A DNA stretch of 64,000 nucleotides from Natronocalculus amylovorans. Lineage in GTDB: Archaea > Halobacteriota > Halobacteria > Halobacteriales > Haloferacaceae. The position numbers were made by a program, and so were the translations under genes. Each line of letters starts with the position of its first letter. Positions within the stretch are counted from its first letter, which is position 1. Below are positions 45,911-54,767 of this stretch, piece after piece. Location of the stretch: the NCBI RefSeq assembly GCF_023638035.1, contig NZ_JAKRVX010000001.1, positions 620,001 to 684,000 on the forward strand, read 5' to 3'. The notes beneath the pieces were generated by a model. It saw nothing but the letters and a program-made list of their open reading frames with translations, did not search any database and was not told the DNA's origin.

Positions 45911-46749
45911 TTGTCCGATATGTTGCAGACCCAAGGAGGCAATCTTACAGCGAACAACAGCTTCCAACTGACTGTATTGAGACACTGTGGCGATGGCTGC
46001 AGACTGGACAGTGTCAATCGCTCTCAAATGGAGAGTCGGCCAAACCAGGGTACAAACAGCTTGGGCGCTGTTGTGGTACATCGACCGCCTCGGTAACAAC
46101 GCTACTTGCGGCCGCAGCAAGAACACATGAAGAAGGACAGAAGCAGCCCCTTGTCCAACAGCAGACTATGCAGCAACCCTCCCAATCAACGGCAACCGAG
46201 CGTGCAGCGCTCAGGAAAGAGCTTGCAGAGCTGAGAAAACAAGCAGATCGGCTCGATGCACGGGCAATCATACTACAGAACAGCATCGGTGCACTTTCGC
46301 AAACTGGGCGGCGAACAACAGCAGATAAAAACGAGTTGGAGACAGTACTCCGTAAGCGGTCAGCGGTCGAAACCCAACGGATTGCTGCAGAACAACAGCT
46401 TGAACAGCTTACGGCAAAAGCACACCAAACCCGGGAACAGGCGCACAAGCGGCTCCAACGGTACGATCGGAAAAGCAACAGACAAAAACAGTATCGACAG
46501 CAGGCAGTAGACCGCTGGTATCCTGCATTTAAAAAGGCAGTCGCTGCAATTGACCCAACAGTAGCCGTTGGAGAGACACCCACAGACTATGCAGGTAACA
46601 AGCAGATCGCACAGTATGCTGCAATTTCGCTCTCTGCGATCGAAACCCCAGTCTTACTTGAGGAGATACCATTTGCTTCGATTGTCGAGACGGCCAAAAC
46701 GCTCAATGTGCCGGTCGTTGTGCCAAAAAAGGTAGAGTCCTACGATTGA
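45907..46749 (+). CDS. Hypothetical coiled-coil protein, second gene of the unit
   Basis: A 280-residue protein. After a beta-rich N-terminal 60 residues, residues about 95-210 are strongly helical, Gln/Arg/Glu-rich and heptad-like, a clear coiled coil. The C-terminal domain ends with VVVPKKVESYD. It overlaps the convergent TFB gene by 10 bp. No catalytic motif. A role in chromosome or envelope organisation is conceivable but unsupported. Confidence 0.7.
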   Translation: MIVRYVADPRRQSYSEQQLPTDCIETLWRWLQTGQCQSLSNGESAKPGYKQLGRCCGTSTASVTTLLAAAARTHEEGQKQPLVQQQTMQQPSQSTATERAALRKELAELRKQADRLDARAIILQNSIGALSQTGRRTTADKNELETVLRKRSAVETQRIAAEQQLEQLTAKAHQTREQAHKRLQRYDRKSNRQKQYRQQAVDRWYPAFKKAVAAIDPTVAVGETPTDYAGNKQIAQYAAISLSAIETPVLLEEIPFASIVETAKTLNVPVVVPKKVESYD

Positions 46750-47600
46750 AGTGCGGAGTATGTATTTCGAACTGTTACTGGTGACACATCCGCAACTGAG
46801 GCTGCGTCTTTCTGTGTGATCTCATCACTAAGCTCCAGTGCCGCAGTATACAGACAGGCAGCGGCCACACCAGACGGGTTCTTGCCATTTGAAATACCAC
46901 GCTCTCGACAATCAATGGCAAACTCATGTGCTCGTGACTCCGTTGCTGCAGAGAGACCGAGCTGACTGGCGTATCGTGGAATAAACTCAGCAGGTGCGGG
47001 GGGTCCAAGCGCAATATCTAATTCACGGTTGAGCGCTTTGAATGCGGCATCAAACTCGTTATCGGTGGCTTTTGTATGCCCAACAACTTCGGTTTTCGTT
47101 CGGGAAATTGACACCATCCGACAGGCGGCGTACACACAGGCAGCGGTGAACCCCTCAATAGAGCGGCCCTGTAACAGTTCCGCATTCTGTGCCTGTCGGA
47201 ATAGTTTGCACGCAGTCTCATGGACAACCTTTGGAAGCGAAAGCGCAGAGATGTGCTGGCGGATATCGATGAATGCATTACGTTGGTTTCGTTCGCGTTT
47301 GGTTCGTGTCTGAGAGCGCCGGTGCTGTTGTCGGAGGCGGGCCATCCGTCGGCGGCGGCGTGGAGATGTCGAGCGGCTCCGCCCAATCCGTGTCGAGAGC
47401 CCACGATCGTGACGAGTTGGTGTTAGTGGTGCACCAGTACGTTTCGGATCGCTCGCATCGTCGTCAAACGATCGCCACTCTGGGCCACGATCAAGATTAT
47501 CTTCCGCAATGATCAGCCCACACTGTGTACACACTGATTCGCGATTCTGTTTACGGACGAGACTATCACATTCTGGACACGTATGCCGTGTTGTTGACAT
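46740..47600 (-). CDS. tfb: Transcription initiation factor TFB
   Basis: A 286-residue general transcription factor. Zinc ribbon C8-C11/C24-C27 (CPEC, CTQC), B-finger region after GPEWRSFDDD, and two cyclin folds (SLPKVVHETACKLF, and near ELSDEITQKDAASVADVSPVTVRNTY). Several TFBs are normal in haloarchaea and may direct particular promoter sets. The basic segment with repeated Arg (RRRRRMARLRQQHRR-like, about 77-95) is notable. A good TATA box is 28-40 nt upstream. Confidence 0.93.
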   Translation of the reverse strand: MSTTRHTCPECDSLVRKQNRESVCTQCGLIIAEDNLDRGPEWRSFDDDASDPKRTGAPLTPTRHDRGLSTRIGRSRSTSPRRRRRMARLRQQHRRSQTRTKRERNQRNAFIDIRQHISALSLPKVVHETACKLFRQAQNAELLQGRSIEGFTAACVYAACRMVSISRTKTEVVGHTKATDNEFDAAFKALNRELDIALGPPAPAEFIPRYASQLGLSAATESRAHEFAIDCRERGISNGKNPSGVAAACLYTAALELSDEITQKDAASVADVSPVTVRNTYSALQS

Positions 47601-47627
47601 CGCTTATCTGACTGTCTGCTGAGACAT

Positions 47628-47640
47628 CATATATAAATAA
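47628..47640 (-). promoter_or_regulatory. TATA box of tfb
   Basis: Minus strand TTATTTATATATG, 28-40 nt from the start codon at 47600. A close match to the archaeal consensus, with little leader. Confidence 0.55.
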
Positions 47641-47734
47641 TTGGGGTGCTGGCCACTAATAGCAGCTCTTTCTGTCGGTTTTAGATACCGATTATCGATA
47701 TGTGAGTTAATGATATAGTTGACATATCGGAGGG

Positions 47735-47740
47735 TTTATA
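47735..47740 (+). promoter_or_regulatory. TATA box of the frameshifted gene at 47767
   Basis: TTTATA in GGGTTTATAATTGG, 27-32 nt before ATG 47767. The promoter looks intact although the gene does not. Confidence 0.5.
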
Positions 47741-47766
47741 ATTGGTTCCTCGACGAACTCAGTATA

Positions 47767-48251
47767 ATGTCATTGGAGGAACTTGCCAGCGACATTGAAC
47801 TGACAGACGAGCAATGTCCCCGCTCGGTTGCTGTTGTTGATTCAGGAACCACCTCACTTCGGTCAGTCCTCCACGCACATCGTGACGCGTTGTTATGTGA
47901 CCCAGACACTGCAGCGTCGATCGTTCGGGCAGCAATTGCTGGACAATCGGTTGAAACCATTGCGATGAATGAATCAACGGTGCGGATTATAATCAAAGCA
48001 ACACTACATCGCTGTGGCGTTCGCACTGTTCAGCCCCTTTCTGAGGCTGAGTACCAACTGCTTCAGGGATGGATTCGCGGCGATCGGCAATGGGCAGAAA
48101 TAAAATGCTCGTCGATGCACCTCGCGAAGAGCTAGAACTTGCCAGATATACCGTGACACACCCACCGGTCCCCGAAATTAAAGCAGTCGTTACGCGGCTG
48201 CAGACAAATGGTAACGTTTGGAATTCGGGTCCAAAACGTCCCGTAGGCTGA
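47767..48251 (+). pseudogene. Frameshifted conserved haloarchaeal gene
   Basis: The first frame (47767-48135, 122 residues, MSLEELASDIEL) is open to a TAG. The related continuation is in the -1 frame from about 48102 to 48251 (MLVDAPREELELARYTVTHPPVPE). Joined at AAAA/ATG (48102-48107) they give one protein of about 160 residues, with the helix-turn-helix-like TAASIVRAAIAGQSVETIAM near the middle and a sensible C terminus. The likely cause is one missing base in the A run, or a programmed -1 slip. I recall a haloarchaeal family (DUF7858) of the joined length, not searched. Confidence 0.55.
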
Positions 48252-48252
48252 C

Positions 48253-48672
48253 CTATCCACGAATCGTAGATTCTATTTTGTCCATCTCTTCATCGCTCAA
48301 CAGCGGCTCGTCGCCCGCAACTGCATGGATGGGACCACCGCCGTCCCCCTCAAATCGTGGGATGATGTGAGCATGAACATGTGGGACCTCTTGGCCTGCT
48401 TCAGGGCCGTTGTTGATGCCGATCGTTGTTGCATCAGCGTCAACAGCTGACTCAATACGCGGCGTAAGCGAAGAGACCGCACTAAACACACTCGCGGACA
48501 GTTCTGCAGGCAGTTCAGCAACACGCTCGTAATGTTCTTTTGGGATCACAAGCGTATGTCCAGGTGCAAGCGGGTTCACATCAAGAAACGCAAACACATT
48601 GTCGTCTTCATACACCGTACGGCTTGGAATCTCTCCAGCAACGATTTTACAGAAGATACAGTCCTCTTGCAT
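48253..48672 (-). CDS. HIT-family nucleotide hydrolase
   Basis: A 139-residue histidine-triad protein. It has a Cys pair CIFCKI near the start, VIPKEHYERVAELP, and the active-site triad HVHAHIIPR near the end. Members hydrolyse dinucleotide polyphosphates or AMP-conjugates. ATG 48672 (MQEDCIFC) is the standard start. An upstream uracil-DNA glycosylase remnant overlaps its first 26 bp. Confidence 0.9.
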   Translation of the reverse strand: MQEDCIFCKIVAGEIPSRTVYEDDNVFAFLDVNPLAPGHTLVIPKEHYERVAELPAELSASVFSAVSSLTPRIESAVDADATTIGINNGPEAGQEVPHVHAHIIPRFEGDGGGPIHAVAGDEPLLSDEEMDKIESTIRG

Positions 48673-48952
48673 ATTTGTCGAATCGGTCACCGGGTGTAAG
48701 AACGTTACTCCTCTCAGCCAAACACAATACAACTGTCTCTGCGATCGCATACCGATACTCAGACGCCGAATACCTAGCCGCTCTCTCCAGATGTTTTGAT
48801 ATGACGGGTGTAAAATCGGGAGCATCCATGAGTTCCGCATCGATCGGTCCCGTTCCCCATGCAATCGTCGTGCGATCGGAAACAAGCGATGGGCATCGTG
48901 AACAGCCCGGTTCGATCGGGTGCATGACGGTTGGATATGCCGGATCAGCCAT
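48647..48952 (-). pseudogene. N-terminal remnant of a uracil-DNA glycosylase-like gene
   Basis: The 101-codon frame begins MADPAYPTVMHPI, then GCSRCPSLVSDRTTIAWGTG and PIDAELM, which closely match the N terminus of family-4-type archaeal UDGs (Cys pair for an iron-sulfur cluster, R and W/F-G-x-G, DA-x-L). After DAELM the similarity stops: no GEAPG active-site motif, no C-terminal Cys pair. The rest (about 57 codons) is unrelated sequence running into the HIT gene. The original start codon and a divergent promoter gap of about 90 bp to the next gene seem preserved. Confidence 0.55.
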
Positions 48953-49041
48953 ACAATGCTGTAGTACTCACTGAGCAACATACGCATCTCGTTGCACCAG
49001 TGAGCCGAAAGAGTCAGTATGGCGCACGTCCACAGGCTTCC

Positions 49042-49287
49042 ATGGAACTATCAGCGGAGTACGTGGTGGGACTCGTCGAACTCGTCATCTATCTCCTCGG
49101 TGCTGGCCTTCTTTCCGGGGTTGGCCTCTATATTGAATCGATCGCCTACGGGCTCTATCTTGCAGGTGATGTGACCGTTGCACTGTGGGTCGCCGCGCTT
49201 GGTGTGCTCACGCTCTACATGGGCATTTACGCAGTCGGGATCACTGAAGCGCTCCCACGGGTACAGGCAGTCCGATCGGAACAGTAA
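49042..49287 (+). CDS. Small two-TM membrane protein
   Basis: An 81-residue protein (start MELSAEYVV) with two long hydrophobic segments and a short polar tail. It is divergent from the UDG remnant and convergent with prs. Unknown function. Confidence 0.65.
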   Translation: MELSAEYVVGLVELVIYLLGAGLLSGVGLYIESIAYGLYLAGDVTVALWVAALGVLTLYMGIYAVGITEALPRVQAVRSEQ

Positions 49288-49289
49288 AA

Positions 49290-50153
49290 TTAGTTGTCAA
49301 GCACAGCAGCAATCGTTGGGGCGACCGAGATATCGCTGACCGGTCGCTCGATCGTATCCGTCCCGAACACGCGAGTAATCCCTGCGGCAGAAAGTTTTGT
49401 GAGGGCATTTCCGACGAGCATCGGGTGCACACACGTGACGTAAATACTGTTTGCACCGCGATCGGTGAGCACACTAACTGCTTCGCTCATTGTTGAACCG
49501 GTTGCGATAATATCGTCAACGACAACAACATCTCGACCTGAAACGGAGGCGTCACTTGGCGTGATTTCAATCTCTCCGGTGTCGTAATCGCGTTCCTTTT
49601 CAAAGTAATCGACATCACCACGTCCGTAGCTTGCTTGTGTCGTCTCTGCAAGCTCGATCGCACCAGCATCAGGAGATAAAAACAGCGGCTGATCGAGTGT
49701 TTCCGGGAGTGGCGTTGCCAACTGGCCTGCAGCATCGACGATCTCGACAGGTACGGTAAAAAAGTCGGCAACAGATCCCTCGTGTGGATTCACAAGCACA
49801 ATTCGATCGGCAGCCGTGCTCACCGCCCGTGCAGCCGCACGTGCGGAGATGGGTTGCCCAGGGTTGAAAGCCTGATCCTGTCGGGCATAGCCCATGTATG
49901 GAATAACCACGGTCACGTCGGTTGTGCCAGCCTCACGAACCGCATCGCCCAACTGCAGCAGTTCAATGTGCGCATCATTTGATGTCGTTGAAGCGACGAT
50001 AATTACGTTTTCATCGTCGAGCGATGGCACTGCCGCGAGTGTTTCACCATCAGGGAAGCGATCGTACGTTGGTACTGTAAGCGACGCCGACAGCTCACGA
50101 GCCAATTGGGCCGCAAGCGCCTGTGATGTCGAGCCGGGAACAATCGTCGTCAT
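49290..50153 (-). CDS. prs: Ribose-phosphate pyrophosphokinase
   Basis: A 287-residue enzyme making PRPP for nucleotide, His and Trp synthesis. PRPP motif VVVVDDIIATGSTMSEAV; the N-terminal half has the substrate segment YMGYARQDQAF. It supplies PRPP to pyrE, upp and hisA, which also lie in this window. Single gene, convergent with the two-TM gene. Confidence 0.95.
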   Translation of the reverse strand: MTTIVPGSTSQALAAQLARELSASLTVPTYDRFPDGETLAAVPSLDDENVIIVASTTSNDAHIELLQLGDAVREAGTTDVTVVIPYMGYARQDQAFNPGQPISARAAARAVSTAADRIVLVNPHEGSVADFFTVPVEIVDAAGQLATPLPETLDQPLFLSPDAGAIELAETTQASYGRGDVDYFEKERDYDTGEIEITPSDASVSGRDVVVVDDIIATGSTMSEAVSVLTDRGANSIYVTCVHPMLVGNALTKLSAAGITRVFGTDTIERPVSDISVAPTIAAVLDN

Positions 50154-50223
50154 ACTCGTGTAATCTGGCTCCCTGTTAAACGCCGTTTCGGTCCGTGAGC
50201 GTGCTGTGACTACCAGTCATAAT

Positions 50224-51051
50224 TCAATCTACTGAAATTTCGTCCCCATGAGCGACGGCGATCGATGTTGGACGTTTCAGCCCTAACAGTTGGTGTCGCC
50301 AGCCATCGCCCGCATTGATACAGAGCCGTCCACTCGCGGTGACTGCAGCGACAATCCCGCTTCCGTGAGCGATCGCACTGATTGGTTCGTCAACTGGGAA
50401 CGGTTCCGCGTCCCACACATCGTTGACGCCGACAAAGAGTCCGTCTTCACCAACAGCGTGTGCGCGTTCATGTCCATCGCTTGCAACCAGTGAAAACGGC
50501 CCATCCAGTGTTTCCATCCACCCATTGCCGAGTGTATACAATCCATCAGTGGTTGCTGCAAATGGCGTCCCTATGCCAGAGACATCATTGACATCCGAGA
50601 GACCGGCTTCAATAAGTTCGTCGCCCGAGATGCGGTAGACCGAATCAGCAGCCGCAATGAGTGGCGGGTCGATCGACCGAACACCGGCTGTGTCACCGAG
50701 GCTAGTTACGGACCCATCGGAGTTGATCCGGGAGACAACGCCATCGGAGTCCGCAGTGAAGAGTCCGGTAGAGCCGAATCCAACAGCAACACTTTCGCTC
50801 GGGAACTGGTTGGCAAACTCGCCATACTCTTCGCCGTCAGTCGAAGCTGTGTACACACCGTCAGGAGTGCTGATCGCAACACGCTCAGCAGTCACAGCGA
50901 CGGACGAAACAGCGCCCTTGTAGGAAAGTGAGAACTCACCGACCTGATCAGCGGAAACCGAGACAACAACTAACCCAAGTTCGGTCGCAATACACACCTC
51001 AGTTGTCCCGAACTGCTCGCCAAAGACTCGTTTTTCAATCAGCGTTTGCAT
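50224..51051 (-). CDS. HVO_0234-family beta-propeller protein
   Basis: A 275-residue protein with five to six blade-like repeats marked by aromatic/Gly turns (STPDGVYTAST, ATTDGLYTLGNGW, AVGEDGLFVGVNDVW, NAGDGWRHQLLG). No signal peptide. This family is named after a Haloferax protein and is conserved next to prs in haloarchaea. Ligand unknown. Confidence 0.8.
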   Translation of the reverse strand: MQTLIEKRVFGEQFGTTEVCIATELGLVVVSVSADQVGEFSLSYKGAVSSVAVTAERVAISTPDGVYTASTDGEEYGEFANQFPSESVAVGFGSTGLFTADSDGVVSRINSDGSVTSLGDTAGVRSIDPPLIAAADSVYRISGDELIEAGLSDVNDVSGIGTPFAATTDGLYTLGNGWMETLDGPFSLVASDGHERAHAVGEDGLFVGVNDVWDAEPFPVDEPISAIAHGSGIVAAVTASGRLCINAGDGWRHQLLGLKRPTSIAVAHGDEISVD

Positions 51052-51147
51052 ACAGGAGTGTCGTTCATACTGGTGGAAAAATAATACGGCACAGACTCAG
51101 AGACGTAAAACGGGCCATTTACCAGTCCACCACTTCTTGATACTGTT

Positions 51148-52328
51148 GTGATCGAACCGTTGCTCCTTGTCGGGTTGGTGGTTGCGATGTTTGTCGGCTA
51201 CAATATTGGTGGCGCGACAACCGGGCCCGCATTTGGTCCGGCAGTCGGTGCAGGCGTGATTACAAAAACGCTTGCAGCGGCCCTCATGTCCGTCTTCTTT
51301 TTCATTGGTGCATGGACGATCGGGCGACGAGTTGTTGATACGCTTGGCCAAGATCTGATTTCGACTCCGCGATATTCACGCTCGAAGCAAGCATCACCGT
51401 GCTGTTCTTCATTGGGTTGGCGCTCTTCGTTGGCAACTTCTTCGGCGTTCCTGCCTCGACATCCATGACTGCAGTGGGTGCGATCGCCGGCCTTGGACTG
51501 GCAACAAACCAGCTCAACTGGGAAGTGATGGGCGAGATTGTTATCTGGTGGCTTGTCGCGCCTGTGATCGGCTTTTGGGCCTCGGGCGTTATTGGACGCT
51601 ACTTCTACGCGGAGTTGAACAGACGGGTTGCGTTGGTTCAAAGCGATGGCCCGCTGTTCTCCATCGACCGATCGGGTACGATTCCGAAGATTAGTTTTGG
51701 CCCGAATACGACTCGAAGGGAGTTCGTTGGGACGGCAGTCGTTGTTGCAATTGGCTGTGTGATGGCATTCAGTTCCGGAACGAGTAACGTCGCAAATGCG
51801 ATCGCACCGCTCGTTGGCAGTGGCGCACTTGAAATGAATGTCGGGATTATCATCGCCTGTGTTGCGGTGTCGATCGGTGCGTTTACGATTGCACGTCGAA
51901 CGCTTGAGACGCTCGGGAACGATATTACCGCACTCCCATTGACCGCTGCGATCATTGTCGCAACGGTGAGTGCAACGCTTGTTGTTGCGCTCTCGCTTGT
52001 TGGTATTCCGGCGAGCTTCGTCGTGATTGCAACAACATCAATTATCGGCCTTGGATGGGGACGAGCGACACGGACAACGAGAGTGTCCGACAGCGTTCGA
52101 GGAAAGGCGAAAGACACACGCGTGTCTGTCGGTGCACTTGCAGCCGACGAGGAGGGTCAAGAGCTCCCAAAGATCGGCGAGGAGAAACCGGAAGACATCC
52201 CGAGTGCATCCGATCTCTTTGACCCATCTACCACTGCACGAGTGATTATCATGCAGAACGTGGTCCCGATTATTTCCACAGTCGGTGCATATCTCGTCTT
52301 CCGGTTTGTTCCGGTGTTTGGCTGGTAG
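51148..52328 (+). pseudogene. PiT-type phosphate permease, single-base frameshift
   Basis: The GTG-started frame (51148) encodes MIEPLLLVGLVVAMFVGYNIGG and the first helices typical of PiT permeases, then shifts after ISTP. The correct continuation (AIFTLEASITVLFFIGLALFVG) lies in the -1 frame. At 51367-51371 CCGCG reads as CCGGCG short of one G. The rest runs to 52328 with VGNFFGVPASTSMTA, the second PiT signature, and a hydrophilic loop. Full protein would be about 393 residues, about 9-10 TM. If real, the permease is inactive; a sequencing error is equally possible. Confidence 0.75.
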
Positions 52329-52541
52329 ACAAGCGAACAACCGATCCCGAACATAAACAATGCGCATGTCACCATTGTAAGCGTAACGTGGGCCGATGAA
52401 TGGAGAGCTTACTTGCTGCAAAGGATACGTTTGTAACGAGATCGGATACAACCGCTACCAAAGGTCATCAAAACAGCGTGACTGCGATCGAATACAGACT
52501 GGAATACGATAACTAAAACGCGTCTTTGTGCCTACGCTGCG

Positions 52542-52548
52542 TTTTATA
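52542..52548 (+). promoter_or_regulatory. TATA box of the SIMPL gene
   Basis: TTTTATA lies 24-30 nt before ATG 52572; near-leaderless transcript expected. Confidence 0.5.
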
Positions 52549-52571
52549 CAGTCTCTGGTGAGGTGTGCTGT

Positions 52572-53369
52572 ATGCGACGACGAACAGTCCTTGCGGCTGC
52601 CGGCGCGCTTGGTGCGACACTCAGTACGGCAGGGTGTCTCTCACAGGTGCAATCAGCAGTCGATCCATCCGATTCCGACGCACAAACAGAAGCGGACGCA
52701 CAATCACAGACAGTGAACCGACAGGCCACAGTTACCGAGACGGCTGCATCAGGCCAACTCATCAACGTCGGTGCGCAGGGTCGTGTTGAAGCCGAACCGA
52801 ACACCGCAACGGTATCTGTTGGACTCGAAGAGACCGGGTCAGATGCAGAAACGGTACGGTCGGCGCTGGCAGAGCGTGCAGAAGAACTCAAAGAGACCCT
52901 GCTTGCGTATGGGTTGGATGACGAGCAGATCACAACTGGGCGGTTCGATATCAGAGAACAGCGACAAAGTGCAGGCTATCGAGGCTTCAACGAGTTTCAG
53001 ATCGAGACAGACGACCCTGACGCAGTTGGTGAGATCATCGATACTGCGGTTGCCGGTGGTGCAGATGATGTTGGCCGAATTATCTTTGGCCTCTCTGAAG
53101 ATCGACGGAACGAACTTCGAGAGGAGGCGATCGAGGTTGCACTCGATGATGCCCGCTACGAGGCTGAAATCATCGCAAATGCGAAAAACCTCACACTCAC
53201 GGGTGTTGAGTCAGTAACGACCGATCCCGGCCGGGTGAGTACCCATCGCGCAACACCAGATGTTGCAGTGGAAGAGACAGATGACGCTGGCGGCCCACCG
53301 ACACAGATCGATCAAGGACTTGTTTCGGTCTCCGCAAGTGTGGACGTGAGCTATCGGTTTGAAGAGTAA
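52572..53369 (+). CDS. SIMPL-domain lipoprotein
   Basis: A 265-residue exported lipoprotein. MRRRTVLAAAG gives a Tat-type signal with lipobox TAGC near residue 23. The SIMPL/DUF541 domain follows: VGAQGRVEAEPNTATVSVGLEET, ITTGRFDIREQR, and a C-terminal SVSASVDVSYRFEE strand. Relatives are linked to oxidative stress tolerance, but the molecular function is unclear. A C-rich intergenic stretch follows. Confidence 0.87.
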   Translation: MRRRTVLAAAGALGATLSTAGCLSQVQSAVDPSDSDAQTEADAQSQTVNRQATVTETAASGQLINVGAQGRVEAEPNTATVSVGLEETGSDAETVRSALAERAEELKETLLAYGLDDEQITTGRFDIREQRQSAGYRGFNEFQIETDDPDAVGEIIDTAVAGGADDVGRIIFGLSEDRRNELREEAIEVALDDARYEAEIIANAKNLTLTGVESVTTDPGRVSTHRATPDVAVEETDDAGGPPTQIDQGLVSVSASVDVSYRFEE

Positions 53370-53627
53370 CAGTGTGCGATCGCCGCTGACGTACGGTTCC
53401 CCCCTCCACATCGTCCTTCCTCACTGACATACCGCGGCCCTCCACGTACCCCGCTGACGCAATAAACACCCCTCCACACGAATTCTTCCCCGACCCTCCT
53501 CTTATTGCTGGTTTTCGATCGTTGTCTACATCAGCAGACACGTCTCAGTAGTTGTGTCTACACCTCCGAATTTGTGAGGCCGATCGCGGGATCTCCCGCA
53601 TAAAATGAAACAGCGTTTTAAAATAAA
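53370..53627. other. C-rich convergent intergenic region with a small hairpin
   Basis: About 260 bp between two convergent genes. The first part is unusually C-rich on the plus strand (CCCCCCTCC, CCCCTCC). A small inverted repeat GCGGGA-TC-TCCCGC at 53586-53599 is followed by ATAAAATGAAAC and could be a bidirectional terminator. No ORF found. Confidence 0.4.
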
Positions 53628-54623
53628 TTACGCAAGCGGTGTTCGCTCAACAACAGTCCCGTTGACCGTTGGATACTGTTCGACGATCTCGCCGCGATCG
53701 AGATCGCCTTCGTCAATCATCTCTTCGAGTAGCCACCATGCAATTTCGATGTGATCCGGTTTGACGGTGTAGAACTCGGCTGGAACGCCCAACGCATCCA
53801 TCTGCTCCTCTGTCGCCCAGGTCTTTCCGTAAACGAGCGTCCCATCGTCGGTTACCTCATCGAACTCTCGGCGGATGATCCGAGCCATCCGTTTGAGACG
53901 GTTTCGGTGCTGGGCGGCATCCTTGAATACGCTCGTGCAGAAGTAGACGCGTGGATGGTCGCCCATCTCCTCGAGGATCGCTTCTTTTGATCCCTCCACT
54001 GCGGACATGTGGCCTTCCTGCAGTTCGTAGCCTGCTTCCTGCATTCGCCGATAGTTTCCATCCGACATTTCAAACTCGTTGACGTTACAGAACTCCGCTG
54101 CACCCTCATCCAAGAAGTCAAGGAACTCCTGTTCAGCACGAATGCCCGGGATCTCAAAAGCAGGGGTTAATCCCTCTTCACGTGCGATGTAGAGAATCTC
54201 TTCCCATTCGGTGCCGTGCATCTCTCCCCACAGCTCGTATGGTGGGTGGAATCTGATCTCGTCAAGGCCGGCTTCCGAGAGCCGCCGCATGTTCTCTCGG
54301 CCGCCAGTAATTCCAGTGTAGAGGTGTGTATGGTGGTCCTCACCGAACTCATCTTTCAACAGACGGAGGTAGCGACAGGTTTTCTCCATCGCTTCCTGTG
54401 GTTCACCGCCGGTGATTGAGGTGCCAAGCGCATCCATCCGCTTTGCCTCAGTGATCACATCCTCGTCGGATTCGACAAGTCGTTCGTTCGCGTACACGTC
54501 AGTCACATTTTTGCGGTTTTCACCAAGCGGACAGTAGAAACAGTCCCGCTGGTCACAGTACCCATAGACGAAGAGCACCATCTTCCCGCCTTTCGCGCAC
54601 TGTTCACACCCCTTCGAGATCAT
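53628..54623 (-). CDS. Radical SAM protein (COG2108-like)
   Basis: A 331-residue radical SAM enzyme. The cluster motif reads C-D-Q-R-D-C-F-Y-C, spacing CX4CX2C, one residue longer than the usual CX3CX2C. An extra CxxC (CEQC) lies at residues 6-9. GGEPQEA near residue 75 is the SAM-binding GGE motif. Substrate unknown; relatives are described as pyruvate formate-lyase activase-like proteins. Other domains are full length. Confidence 0.85.
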   Translation of the reverse strand: MISKGCEQCAKGGKMVLFVYGYCDQRDCFYCPLGENRKNVTDVYANERLVESDEDVITEAKRMDALGTSITGGEPQEAMEKTCRYLRLLKDEFGEDHHTHLYTGITGGRENMRRLSEAGLDEIRFHPPYELWGEMHGTEWEEILYIAREEGLTPAFEIPGIRAEQEFLDFLDEGAAEFCNVNEFEMSDGNYRRMQEAGYELQEGHMSAVEGSKEAILEEMGDHPRVYFCTSVFKDAAQHRNRLKRMARIIRREFDEVTDDGTLVYGKTWATEEQMDALGVPAEFYTVKPDHIEIAWWLLEEMIDEGDLDRGEIVEQYPTVNGTVVERTPLA

Positions 54624-54767
54624 CAGTTACCCGTACTTTTTTCTCAGGGGCCAAAAAGCGTGCGAAACGTGTGTTAGCGAGCGTCGTATGGCTGTTAACT
54701 CTTCATTCACGATCCATGCGAGCATCACTCGCGTATCGTTTTTATTCACGCATGGCCCTCATTGGGT

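Noticed and set aside
48540-48974. 144-codon plus-strand frame
   Set aside because: Antisense to the HIT gene start and the glycosylase remnant; composition unlike neighbouring proteins.
52329-52571. Gap checked for tRNA or small RNA
   Set aside because: No cloverleaf or T-loop consensus seen; only the promoter of the SIMPL gene.
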